64,000 nucleotides of DNA from Candidatus Latescibacterota bacterium. Its GTDB lineage: Bacteria > JAAXHH01. The notes under the pieces are model-generated. The model worked only from the letters and a program-made list of their open reading frames with translations. It was not told the origin of the DNA and made no database searches. The stretch covers positions 212,127 through 276,126 of the forward strand of contig JAJEAN010000002.1 in the NCBI GenBank assembly GCA_022822725.1, read 5' to 3'. Both the position numbers and the translations under genes were made by a program. Position 1 is the first letter of the stretch, and each line of letters begins with the position of its first letter. This document shows, in pieces, positions 56,050-64,000 of the stretch.

Positions 56050-56112
56050 AGCCGGCCCGGTCAGACCTGTAGCAGGCCAGGTCAGGCCTGGAGCCAGCCC
56101 GGTCAGGCCTGG
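56050..56112. repeat. 21-bp tandem repeat over the pstA stop codon, 3 copies
   Basis: Units at 56050, 56071 and 56092 (agccagcccggtcaggcctg plus one base). The pstA stop (56103-56105) is in the third copy. Confidence 0.93.
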
Positions 56113-57536
56113 CCCGCGGACAGTGAATACAGCCTTCTCAGTCGCGAGCGCAGTCCGATCGCCGCCGCGTTCAATACAACCACGATCACCAGCAGTAGAA
56201 GCGTGGTCGTATAAGCCATCGGCAGTGCGGCCTCGCCGCCGGCCGGTCGAAAACCGGTGTCGAATATATGATAGCCCAGATGCATGAATTCCCGTTCCAG
56301 GTGTACGAAAGGCCATACGCCGTCCACGGGCAGTTCGGGCGCGAAGGCGACCGCCCCGATGATCATCAACGGCGCGACGGTACCGGCCGCCCGCGCCACG
56401 GACAGGATCAGGCCTGTAAGTATGGAGGGCAGCACTACGGGCACGACTACCCGCCACAGAGTCTCGAACCGCGTGGCGCCCAGGGCGTGGGACGCTTCGC
56501 GGAGTTTGAGGGGCACGCCGGCCAGGCCTTCCTCCACGGCCACGATCACGACAGGCAGCGTGAGCAGGGCCAGGGTCAGCGCGCACCAGAGGATGCCTCC
56601 CTGGCCGAAAGTCGGTGCCGGAAGATCCTCCGGGTAGAACAAACGGTCCAGGGTGCCTCCAAGAAAATACACGAAGAAACCGAGCCCGAAAACCCCGAAT
56701 ACGATGGAGGGCACGCCGGCCAGGCTGTTTACGGCGATACGAACCGCGTTCAGAAACGGACCCGGACTGCCGTATTCTCTAAGATACAAGGCCGCAAGAA
56801 TGCCGAAGGGCATGACGACGACCGACATGAGTATGACCATCGCCGCGGTTCCGAATATCGCCGGGAAGACCCCGCCATGACGGTTTTCGTCCCTCGGCGG
56901 CGTCCACAGGAACGACCACGCGCCGGCGGCGTAGTGCCGGATCCTGTCCCACGCGGTCATGGCGTTCGGCGCGTAAATGTGCCGGACGTTCGCAAGGGAA
57001 ACGGTGTGCTGGCGACCGTCGGCCGAAGACAGGACGATGGACAGCGCCCGCTGTCGGCGCAGGCGTTCCAGTTCAGGATACTGCGCCTGGTAGTGCGCCC
57101 GGACCGCATCGTAACCCCGGGCGACGACCGCGCCGTCGTCCACGAAGGAATCCAGGAATCCGAAGATCTCCCCGGCCCGAACCTGTTCCACCACAACGGC
57201 TTCCCGGGGATTGTCCTGCCCGGCGATCCGGGCCTCCTCAAGCCAGACGTACCCTTGCGGATACCGTTCCCGGTTTCCGGTCTCAACCCTTAATCGATAC
57301 GCCACGGATCGCTCCCCCGCGGAGCCGATGGTACGGACGCCTGCGCGGGAGGTCTCGTGACCCAGGATGATGCTGCCGTCGCGTAGCACGTACCGTGTCA
57401 GATCCTGGGGCCAGAACCGGGCCAGGCCTTGCACGGCGATCACCAGGACCAGTCCCGCGACCATCAGGAAGCAGAGCACCAGGCCGCCCCCGGATAGCCA
57501 GATCAGGGCGTCATCTTTTGACCACTTCGAACCCAT
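56103..57536 (-). CDS. pstA: phosphate ABC transporter permease PstA, long form
   Basis: 477 residues (typical PstA is about 280-300), GAGGAG 5 nt before the ATG. After the first membrane helix (about 10-38) comes an extra extracytoplasmic domain of about 150 residues ([18 protein letters not shown]...[19 protein letters not shown]), as in DUF3333-containing PstA proteins. The permease core has the EAA loop ([22 protein letters not shown]) and about six helices. It lies 86 bp upstream of pstB with tandem repeats in the gap. Confidence 0.93.
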   Translation of the reverse strand: MGSKWSKDDALIWLSGGGLVLCFLMVAGLVLVIAVQGLARFWPQDLTRYVLRDGSIILGHETSRAGVRTIGSAGERSVAYRLRVETGNRERYPQGYVWLEEARIAGQDNPREAVVVEQVRAGEIFGFLDSFVDDGAVVARGYDAVRAHYQAQYPELERLRRQRALSIVLSSADGRQHTVSLANVRHIYAPNAMTAWDRIRHYAAGAWSFLWTPPRDENRHGGVFPAIFGTAAMVILMSVVVMPFGILAALYLREYGSPGPFLNAVRIAVNSLAGVPSIVFGVFGLGFFVYFLGGTLDRLFYPEDLPAPTFGQGGILWCALTLALLTLPVVIVAVEEGLAGVPLKLREASHALGATRFETLWRVVVPVVLPSILTGLILSVARAAGTVAPLMIIGAVAFAPELPVDGVWPFVHLEREFMHLGYHIFDTGFRPAGGEAALPMAYTTTLLLLVIVVVLNAAAIGLRSRLRRLYSLSAGQA

Positions 57537-57546
57537 CGATTCTCCT

Positions 57547-57618
57547 CGAGCGCGGACGGCACATCGAGCGCGGACGGCACATCGAGCGCGGGCGGGGCAT
57601 CGAGCGCGGAGGGTATAT
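57547..57618. repeat. 18-bp tandem array in the pstC-pstA gap, 4 copies
   Basis: Units at 57547, 57565, 57583 and 57601 (cgagcgcggacggcacat). It fills the 89-bp gap and stops within the pstA ribosome site. Confidence 0.95.
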
Positions 57619-57625
57619 CCGGCAT

Positions 57626-58756
57626 TCAGGCATACCGCCGTCTCAGCCTGCGTCGTACGAGTTCGGCCACGGTATTTACCGCAAAGGTCGAAACGAGCAG
57701 GAGAAAGGCCGCTAAAAACAGGACCCGGAAAAGACTGCCGTCCCGCACAGCGTTCGGCAGTTCGAGGGCCACGCCAGCGGACAGCGCCATGAACCCCGAG
57801 AAGGCGGACCAGTCCAGGTCCGGGACATTGCCCGAAACAAACACCACGATCATGGTCTCCCCGATGGCCCTGCTGAAAGCCAGCAGGACGGCGGCCAGAA
57901 TGCCGGCACCCGCGGCGGGAAGGACGATGCGAACGGCGGTCTGCCAGCGCGTGGCCCCCAGTGACAGGGACCCTTCCGAAAACGAACGGGGCACGACAGA
58001 AAGCGCCTCTTCGGAAATGGTGAATATGATCGGTGTCACGGCCAGGCCCATGACCATGCCCACTACGACTGCGTTTCGCTGTTCGTATGTGATTCCCAGG
58101 GATTCTTTAAACCAGGTGTTGTAGCCGGCATGCAGATAGGCGGCCTCCAGCAACGCCCCGCATTCCAGGGCCAGCCATCCCCCGGCCAGGACGGCGACCA
58201 GGAGCAGCCAGATCTCCCGGCCCGGATGTCTAAACACCCGGAACAGGGCCGGGGCCCGGTGCCTGAGCACAAAAACCGCCACTACGGCGCCCGATATGGA
58301 TACCGGCGCCAGGAAGAGGGCGAAGACGTGAGAAGCCAGGTATGGCGCGAGCCAGACGCCCCCGATGAATCCGAGCACGACAGTCGGTACCGCGGCCATT
58401 ATTTCCACAAGCGGTTTCAGGGTTTCCTTCAGGGTCCGTGGCAGGAACTGCGACGCGTAGAGCGCCGCGAGCACCGAAACGGGTACCGCGAAAAGCAGGG
58501 CATACACCGCCCCCTTCAGGGTCCCGAAAATCAGCGGCAGGAGGCTTTGCCCAGGTTCGGACCCATCAGGGCCGGAGATTCCCCAGCGGTATTCCGCGGG
58601 CGACAGAAACAATGGGTAAATCACCCACAGCAACACGGCAAAGACGGACAGGATGGTCAGTATCAGTACCGTACCACCAAGCGCGGCCAGGCGACCAACC
58701 AGCAAGTCCATCAGGCGGCGCCGGTCCATCCGGCGATGGCGGGTGCGTTCGGTCAT
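57626..58756 (-). CDS. pstC: phosphate ABC transporter permease PstC
   Basis: 376 residues. Helices and the EAA loop (FSEGSLSLGATRWQTAVRIVLPAAGAGI), plus ISEEALSVVP and AIGETMIVVF typical of PstC. It is the first gene of the operon; no pstS binding-protein gene lies upstream in the window, where the terminator and the repeat protein are found. No PHO-box-like repeat was seen before it. Confidence 0.93.
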   Translation of the reverse strand: MTERTRHRRMDRRRLMDLLVGRLAALGGTVLILTILSVFAVLLWVIYPLFLSPAEYRWGISGPDGSEPGQSLLPLIFGTLKGAVYALLFAVPVSVLAALYASQFLPRTLKETLKPLVEIMAAVPTVVLGFIGGVWLAPYLASHVFALFLAPVSISGAVVAVFVLRHRAPALFRVFRHPGREIWLLLVAVLAGGWLALECGALLEAAYLHAGYNTWFKESLGITYEQRNAVVVGMVMGLAVTPIIFTISEEALSVVPRSFSEGSLSLGATRWQTAVRIVLPAAGAGILAAVLLAFSRAIGETMIVVFVSGNVPDLDWSAFSGFMALSAGVALELPNAVRDGSLFRVLFLAAFLLLVSTFAVNTVAELVRRRLRRRYA

Positions 58757-58859
58757 CCGGGGGTCCTGGATCGGGATTTGGTCGGACTTTTTTCGACGAG
58801 GACGACGAGTGGATAATAAGCCGTGGGGCCGTATCGCGTCAACCCCGGCGGATGACCAT

Positions 58860-58918
58860 GTCTAACAAAAGAGCCCCGCGTAAATGGAACTGCGAGGCTC
58901 TTTTCGTCTCTGTTAGAC
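58860..58918. terminator. bidirectional terminator between the repeat-protein gene and pstC
   Basis: AAAAGAGCC (58867-58875) pairs with GGCTCTTTT (58896-58904) with inner pairs; the T-run works on both strands. An outer gtctaac/gttagac pair (58860-58866, 58912-58918) extends it. It ends transcription of the minus-strand repeat protein 52 bp after its stop. Confidence 0.85.
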
Positions 58919-58970
58919 GTTCCGCATTGGCGATATCAACCACCTGCGGCCTGGAACGACCGCTTCCGGA

Positions 58971-61900
58971 TTACTTCAGAAGTGTCATCTTCCGGTTAAA
59001 TACCTGGGCGGTCCGCCCATCGGCGGTTGCCTCGAATCGGTAGAAATACACACCGCTCGAAAGATGCTGCGCGTCCCAGTGCTCCGTGTAGTACCCCGGA
59101 AGCCTGATATCGTTCACCACGGTCGCCACCCGCTGTCCCAGAAGGTTATAGACCTCGATCTTGACGTGACTGGCGGAGGACACCGCGTAATCGATGTTCG
59201 TAGTCACATCGAAGGGGTTTGGACTGTTCTGCGCCAGGCTGAACGCGTCGGGAGCCACTATACCCGGCTCTTCGGGCGGAGTCGGCACGGGCGGGGGCGC
59301 GGTGCTGAAATAACCCAGGTCCGCAAGGGCCGACCAGTTCGCCGCCCAGTTTTCCGTACCGAAGGCACCCGCGTAATCGACGTCCATGAAAAAGCCGCTG
59401 CTCCGGGGCTCTTCCATGAGCTTGCTCGCATCCCAGGCGGGGCTGGTATTGCCGGGACGCGGATCGAGGCCGCGGTTCCGGTTCCAGCTGATGCCCTGGA
59501 GCATCGGGTCGGTGATCCGGTTGGCGTTGCCCTCATTGGCCAGCAGTTCCCGCGAGTGGATATCGCCGCCCAGGTCGGCCGGCGTGTTGCCCGCGCCGAA
59601 GGCGCCCAGGATGTTGTACTGGAAGGCCAGGTCGCCCGCGTCCAGACGCGCCTTGCTGTCCTGCGCGCTGCGGGACGGGTCCAGGTCCTCGATGGAAAGC
59701 ATGTGCCCCTGGAACTCGGTGAAGATGCTGTTGAAATACATCCCGCCCGCATTGTCCCGGAAGATGATGCCGTTGTTGTCCTTGCCCCCCGTGGACGCCG
59801 CACCGCGGCCAATATAGGTGGCGTTCATGATCGTGGGGCTGGCATAAGGCCTGCCGTCCTCGGGATCCGTGCCGCCGTCGTGCTCGCCGGCATGGTCGCC
59901 GATGGCCGGGTCCTGGATCGAGAACCAGAACTGGTGCTCGCCCCGGAAGCCCTCGTCGTAGTCGAAGCTGTCGTCACCGGCAAAGGCCGAAATCAGGAAG
60001 CGTGTATTGACCGTGCCGCCGAACCACTCGAACCCGTCGTCCTGGTTGTAGAACACCTCCACGTGCTCGATGGTCGTGCCGCGGCCCACGCCGCCCATGG
60101 TCAGCCCGTTGATCTCGTTGTTGGCGCCGATGTCGGTCCCTCCGTGGCGGATCGAAACGTAGCGGAACACACCCGAGTTGTCGTCATCGTTCGGGTTTCT
60201 GCCGCCGCCGTATATGCCCCGCGGCTCCGTGCTCGCATCTATACCCTCGATGTTTCCCTCGCCCGTGGCCGTGTTGATGGACGCGTTGCCCAGGATGATG
60301 ACACCGCCCCACAATCCGCGGGAAGCGGTGGGTGAGGAGAGCAGGATATCGTTGGGATCGTTCACATCGTCGGCCTCGGCCGTGAAGATGATCGGATTCC
60401 TGGCGGTACCGTCAGCGAATATCTTGCCGCCCCGGGCTACGATCAGGGCCGAATCGTCACCGGAAGTACCCGTCGCCCTGCCCTTGATGACCGTACCGGG
60501 TTCGATGGTCAGGGTCTCGCCTTCTTCGACGAAGACCAGTCCCGAGAGAATGTACACGGAATCCGCGGAGAAGGTTACGTTACCCACGATGTCGGCATCG
60601 GTGACAACGCGCATGTTGCCCTCGACAACCACGTCTTCCTTTTTACCTATGTAACCCAATTCGGACAGCGCGGTCCAACCTTCCAGCCAGAGGTCGTTAC
60701 GGCTGAAGGCGCCGGCGTAGGTGTTCTGCCTGAGACGGCCGGTCGTATTCGGACTGAACGCCGCCGGGATCTGCCACACCTTGCTGCCGTCCAGGGCCGG
60801 ACTCGTGCTCGTGGGTCGGGGGTCCAGTCCCTCGTCCCGGCTCCAGCTGATGCCCTGGAGCATCGGGTCCGCGATGCGGATCACGTTCGACGCGTCGGCC
60901 AGGAGTTCAGCAGTATGCTCATCGCCACCCAGGTCGGCCGGCGTGCTGCCCGCGCCGAACGAACCCAGAATGTTGTGCTGGAAGGCCAGGTCACCGGCGT
61001 CCAGCCGCGCCTTGCTGTCCTGCGCACTGCGGGACGGGTCCAGGTCCTCGATGGAAAGCATGTGGCCCTTGAACTCGGTGAAGATGCTGCTGTAGTACAT
61101 GCCACCCGCGTTGTCCCGGAAGATGATGCCGTTGTTGTCCTTGCCGCCCTCGGCGTTCGCGCCGCGGCCGATGTAGGTGGCGTTCACGATCACCGGACGG
61201 GCGTAAGGCGTACCGTCCTCGGGGTCCGTGCCGCCGTCGTGCTCGCCGGCATGATCGCCGATGGCCGGGTCCTGGATCGAGAACCAGTACTGGTGCTCGC
61301 CCCGGAAGCCCTCGTCGTAGTCATAGGCGTCATCGCCCGCGAAGGCCGAGACCAGGTAGCGCGTGTTGACCGTGCCGCCGAACCACTCGAAGCCGTCGTC
61401 CTGGTTGAAAAAGACCTCCACATGCTCGATGGTCGTGCCGCGGCCCACGCCGCCCATGGTCAACCCGTTGATCTCGTTGTCGGCGCCGATGACCGCGCCC
61501 CCGTGGCGGATCGAAACGTAGCGGAAGACGCCCGAGTTGTCGTCGTCATTGGGATTCGCGCCACCGCCGTAGATACCGCGCGGCTCGGTCGTCGCGTCTA
61601 TACCTTCTATGTTGTTCTCGCCCGTGGCCGTATTGATGGACGCCTTGCCCAGGATGATGACACCGCCCCACAATCCGCGCGATGCCGTCGGTGAGGAGAG
61701 CAGGATGTCGTTCGGATCATCCACGTCGTCGGCCTCGGCCGTGAAGATGATGGGGTTCTCGGCCGTGCCGTTGGCGAAGATCTTGCCGCCCCTGGCCACG
61801 ATGAGAGCCGTGTCCTCGCCCTCGGCGCTCGTGGGCTTGCCCTTGATGACCGTACCGGCCTCGATCGTCAGCGTCTCGCCGTCTTCGACGAATACCAGGC

Positions 61901-64000
61901 CGGACAATACGTACGTGTTATTGGATGTGAATGTCACGTTGCCCACGATGTCGGAATCGGTGATCAACTGGATGCCTTCGTCCACGTCTTCTTTCCTTCC
62001 GACGTATCCCATTTCGGACAAGGCCGTCCAACCCTCGATCCACAGGTCCTGCCGGCTGAAAGCACCGGCATAGGTATTTTGTGCCAGGCGGCCGTGGGCG
62101 TTCGGACTGAACGTCGAAGGGATCTGCCACACCTTGCTGCCGTCCAGGGCCGGACTCGTGCTCGTGGGCCTCGGATCCAATCCCTCGTTCCGGCTCCAGC
62201 TGATGCCCTGGAGCATCGGGTCCGTGATCCGGATCACGTTCGACGCATCGGCCAGAAGCGCATCGGTGTGAGCATCGCCGCCCAGGTCGGCCGCCGTGCT
62301 CCCTGCACCGAAAGCGCCCAGGATGTTATACTGGAAGGCCAGGTCGCCCGCATCCAGCCGCGCCCTGCTGTCCTGCGCGCTGCGGGACGGGTCCAGGTCC
62401 TCGATGGAAAGCATGTGGCCCTTGAACTCGGTGAAGATGCTGCTGTAGTACATGCCACCCGCGTTGTCCCGGAAGATGATACCGTTGTTGTCCTTGCCGC
62501 CCATGGCGTTCGCGCCGCGGCCGATGTAAGTGGCGTTCACGATCACCGGACGGGCGTAGGGCGTCCCGTCCTCGGGGTCCGTGCCGCCGTCGTGCTCGCC
62601 GGCGTGGTCGCCGATGGCCGGGTCCTGGATCGAGAACCAGTACTGGTGCTCGCCCCGGAAGCCCTCGTCGTAGTCGAAGGCGTCATCGCCCGCGAATGCG
62701 GATACGAGATACCTGGTATTGACCGTGCCGCCGAACCACTCGAAGCCGTCGTCCTGGTTGTAGAACACTTCCACGTGCTCGATGGTCGTGCCGCGGCCCA
62801 CACCGCCCATGGTCAGCCCGTTGATCTCGTTGTCGGCGCCGATGACCGCGCCGCCGTGGCGGATCGATACATAACGGAAGACGCCCGAGTTGTCGTCGTC
62901 ATTGGGATTCGCGCCACCGCCGTAGATACCGCGCGGTTCGGTCGTCGCGTCTATACCTTCTATATTGTTCAGGCCCGTGGCCGTGTTGATGGACGCCTTG
63001 CCCAGGATGATGACGCCACCCCAGAGCCCGCGTGAAGCGGTGGGGGACGAGAGCAGGATATCGTTCGGATCGTCCACGTCGTCGGCCTCGGCCGTGAAGA
63101 TGATGGGGTTCTCGGCCGTGCCGTTGGCGAAGATCTTGCCGCCCCGGGCCACGATAAGGGCCGTGTCCTCGCCCTCGGCGCTCGTGGGCTTGCCCTTGAT
63201 GACCGTACCCGCCTCGATCGTCAGCGTCTCGCCGTCTTCGACGAAGACCAGGCCGGACAATACGTACTCCGTGTCGGAAGTGAACGTCACGTTACCCACG
63301 ATATCGGCATCGGTGATCAACTGGATACCCTCGTCCACGTCTTCTTTCCTGCCGACGTAACCCATTTCGGACAAGGCCGTCCAACCCTCGATCCACAGGT
63401 CCTGCCGGCTGAAAGCACCGGAATAGGTATTCTGTGCCAGGCGGCCGTGGGCGTTCGGACTGAGCGTCGAAGGGATCTGCCACACCTTGCTGCCGTCCAG
63501 CGCCGGGCTGGTACTTCGGGGTCTCGGATCCAGTCCCTCGTCCTGGCTCCAGCTGATACCCTGTAGCCTCGGGTCCGTGATCCGGATCACATTCGACGCG
63601 TCAGCCAGGAGCGCATCGGTGTGGGCATCGCCGCCCAGGTCGGCCGCCGTGCTCCCTGCGCCGAAGGCGCCCAGGATATTGTACTGGAAGGCCAGGTCGC
63701 CCGCGTCCAGCCGTGCCTTGCTGTCCTGCGCGCTGCGGGTCGGGTCCAGGTCCTCGATCGACAGCATCCGGCCCTTGAACTCGGTGAAGATGCTGCTGTA
63801 GTACATGCCACCCGCGTTGTCCCGGAAGATGATGCCGTTGTTGTCCTTGCCGCCCATGGCATTCGCGCCGCGGCCAATGTAAGTGGCGTTCACGATCACC
63901 GGACGGGCGTAAGGCGTGCCGTCCTCGGGGTCCGTGCCGCCGTCGTGCTCGCCGGCATGATCGCCGATGGCCGGGTCCTGGATCGAGAACCAGTACTGGT
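58971..64000 (-). CDS. giant modular secreted repeat protein with T9SS-type C-terminal sorting domain, N-terminus outside window
   Basis: The frame is open from the right edge to the stop at 58971, at least 1675 residues. It consists of modules of 451-453 residues: one partial (64000-63327) and three complete (63326-61974, 61973-60615, 60614 to about 59300). Each module has a beta-rich entry (VLSGLVFVEDGETLTIEAGT, VIKGKPTSAEGEDTALIVAR), then GLWGGVIILGKASINTATG, RYVSIRHGGA, IEHVEVFYNQDDGFEWFGGT, EGFRGEHQYWFSIQDPAIGD and FRDNAGGMYYSSIFTEFKG, consistent with right-handed beta-helix coils. The last about 95 residues (SLAQNSPNPFDVTTNIDYAV, VYNLLGQRVATVV, SGVYFYRFEA) are a Por/T9SS secretion tail. 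A cell-surface or secreted adhesin or envelope protein is likely; no enzymatic motif seen. Confidence 0.9.
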   Translation of the reverse strand, partial: QYWFSIQDPAIGDHAGEHDGGTDPEDGTPYARPVIVNATYIGRGANAMGGKDNNGIIFRDNAGGMYYSSIFTEFKGRMLSIEDLDPTRSAQDSKARLDAGDLAFQYNILGAFGAGSTAADLGGDAHTDALLADASNVIRITDPRLQGISWSQDEGLDPRPRSTSPALDGSKVWQIPSTLSPNAHGRLAQNTYSGAFSRQDLWIEGWTALSEMGYVGRKEDVDEGIQLITDADIVGNVTFTSDTEYVLSGLVFVEDGETLTIEAGTVIKGKPTSAEGEDTALIVARGGKIFANGTAENPIIFTAEADDVDDPNDILLSSPTASRGLWGGVIILGKASINTATGLNNIEGIDATTEPRGIYGGGANPNDDDNSGVFRYVSIRHGGAVIGADNEINGLTMGGVGRGTTIEHVEVFYNQDDGFEWFGGTVNTRYLVSAFAGDDAFDYDEGFRGEHQYWFSIQDPAIGDHAGEHDGGTDPEDGTPYARPVIVNATYIGRGANAMGGKDNNGIIFRDNAGGMYYSSIFTEFKGHMLSIEDLDPSRSAQDSRARLDAGDLAFQYNILGAFGAGSTAADLGGDAHTDALLADASNVIRITDPMLQGISWSRNEGLDPRPTSTSPALDGSKVWQIPSTFSPNAHGRLAQNTYAGAFSRQDLWIEGWTALSEMGYVGRKEDVDEGIQLITDSDIVGNVTFTSNNTYVLSGLVFVEDGETLTIEAGTVIKGKPTSAEGEDTALIVARGGKIFANGTAENPIIFTAEADDVDDPNDILLSSPTASRGLWGGVIILGKASINTATGENNIEGIDATTEPRGIYGGGANPNDDDNSGVFRYVSIRHGGAVIGADNEINGLTMGGVGRGTTIEHVEVFFNQDDGFEWFGGTVNTRYLVSAFAGDDAYDYDEGFRGEHQYWFSIQDPAIGDHAGEHDGGTDPEDGTPYARPVIVNATYIGRGANAEGGKDNNGIIFRDNAGGMYYSSIFTEFKGHMLSIEDLDPSRSAQDSKARLDAGDLAFQHNILGSFGAGSTPADLGGDEHTAELLADASNVIRIADPMLQGISWSRDEGLDPRPTSTSPALDGSKVWQIPAAFSPNTTGRLRQNTYAGAFSRNDLWLEGWTALSELGYIGKKEDVVVEGNMRVVTDADIVGNVTFSADSVYILSGLVFVEEGETLTIEPGTVIKGRATGTSGDDSALIVARGGKIFADGTARNPIIFTAEADDVNDPNDILLSSPTASRGLWGGVIILGNASINTATGEGNIEGIDASTEPRGIYGGGRNPNDDDNSGVFRYVSIRHGGTDIGANNEINGLTMGGVGRGTTIEHVEVFYNQDDGFEWFGGTVNTRFLISAFAGDDSFDYDEGFRGEHQFWFSIQDPAIGDHAGEHDGGTDPEDGRPYASPTIMNATYIGRGAASTGGKDNNGIIFRDNAGGMYFNSIFTEFQGHMLSIEDLDPSRSAQDSKARLDAGDLAFQYNILGAFGAGNTPADLGGDIHSRELLANEGNANRITDPMLQGISWNRNRGLDPRPGNTSPAWDASKLMEEPRSSGFFMDVDYAGAFGTENWAANWSALADLGYFSTAPPPVPTPPEEPGIVAPDAFSLAQNSPNPFDVTTNIDYAVSSASHVKIEVYNLLGQRVATVVNDIRLPGYYTEHWDAQHLSSGVYFYRFEATADGRTAQVFNRKMTLLK
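59300..60614 (-). repeat. module D of the giant repeat protein, most diverged
   Basis: The last module, just before the sorting tail. It carries more substitutions than B and C (TGTSGDDSALIV, NEINGLTMGG kept, NSIFTEFQGHML, WDASKLMEEPRSSG). Confidence 0.85.
60615..61973 (-). repeat. 451-453-residue module C of the giant repeat protein
   Basis: One full module (1359 bp). It differs from module B only at scattered positions over long stretches and ends SELGYIGKKEDVVVEGN, where B has SEMGYVGRKEDVDEG. Confidence 0.9.
61974..63326 (-). repeat. 451-residue module B of the giant repeat protein
   Basis: One full module (1353 bp), beginning IQLITDADIVGNVTF. The same anchor recurs at 61973 (IQLITDSDIVGN) and 60614 (MRVVTDADIVGN), giving the 1353- and 1359-bp periods. 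Confidence 0.9.
63327..64000 (-). repeat. C-terminal half of module A of the giant repeat protein
   Basis: Covers YWFSIQDPAIGD to SEMGYVGRKEDVDEG; the beginning of the module lies beyond the window. Confidence 0.85.

Noticed and set aside
58757..58859. A PHO box upstream of pstC
   Set aside because: I looked for the CTGTCAT-type tandem repeat before pstC and found none.

Overview
The window comes from a GC-rich, diderm (Gram-negative) bacterium. It carries two TonB-dependent receptors, a third likely outer-membrane porin, two heptosyltransferase-like LPS enzymes, and a very large secreted repeat protein ending in a Por/T9SS-type sorting domain. That tail, the GldA/GldF-GldG-like ABC operon, the DUF5916 protein and the abundance of phytanoyl-CoA-dioxygenase-like and mandelate-racemase-like enzymes suggest an uncultured member of the FCB superphylum (Latescibacterota- or Gemmatimonadota-like). 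The phylum call is an inference; no rRNA is present.

Layout. 1-5.0 kb (minus): a putative metal-uptake group made of a small secreted His/Cys protein, a His/Asp-rich lipoprotein, a TonB receptor and a truncated DUF5916 outer-membrane protein. 5.2-14.5 kb: a Gld-like ABC exporter operon behind a consensus promoter, an acetolactate-synthase-like TPP enzyme, a PiT phosphate permease with a strong hairpin in its leader, a CPBP protease and a convergent 58-residue gene. 14.9-26.7 kb: a large TonB receptor with a terminator, rlmN, two GT9 glycosyltransferases, apt, a Ser/Thr kinase with a beta-propeller, a Gfo/Idh oxidoreductase and an isochorismatase-family hydrolase.

27-51 kb (all plus strand) is a catabolic island. 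It holds three PhyH-type dioxygenases, two enolase-superfamily enzymes, a DUF523-DUF1722 protein, a 2-hydroxyacid dehydrogenase, a second TPP enzyme, two uncharacterised P-loop-like proteins, homoprotocatechuate ring-cleavage genes (hpaG, hpaE, hpaD), an APC permease, a sulfatase and a kynurenine-pathway cluster (ACMSD, kynU, kmo, 2-aminomuconate semialdehyde dehydrogenase, RidA-type deaminase, 3-hydroxyanthranilate dioxygenase). The cluster would take kynurenine to the 2-aminomuconate/oxalocrotonate level; tryptophan dioxygenase and formamidase are not here.

51-64 kb: an 84-residue gene with a near-perfect sigma70-type promoter, an LbtU-like porin, a cupin, a tRNA-dihydrouridine synthase that overlaps phoU tail to tail, the pstC-pstA-pstB-phoU operon without pstS, a bidirectional terminator and the modular repeat protein, which runs off the right edge.

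Two patterns cut across the window. Short tandem or direct duplications (14-108 bp) sit at gene borders, over stop codons, in operon gaps and in flexible linkers at about twenty places. And no recognisable DNA-binding transcription regulator is encoded in 64 kb. No tRNA, rRNA, CRISPR array, insertion sequence or prophage was seen.
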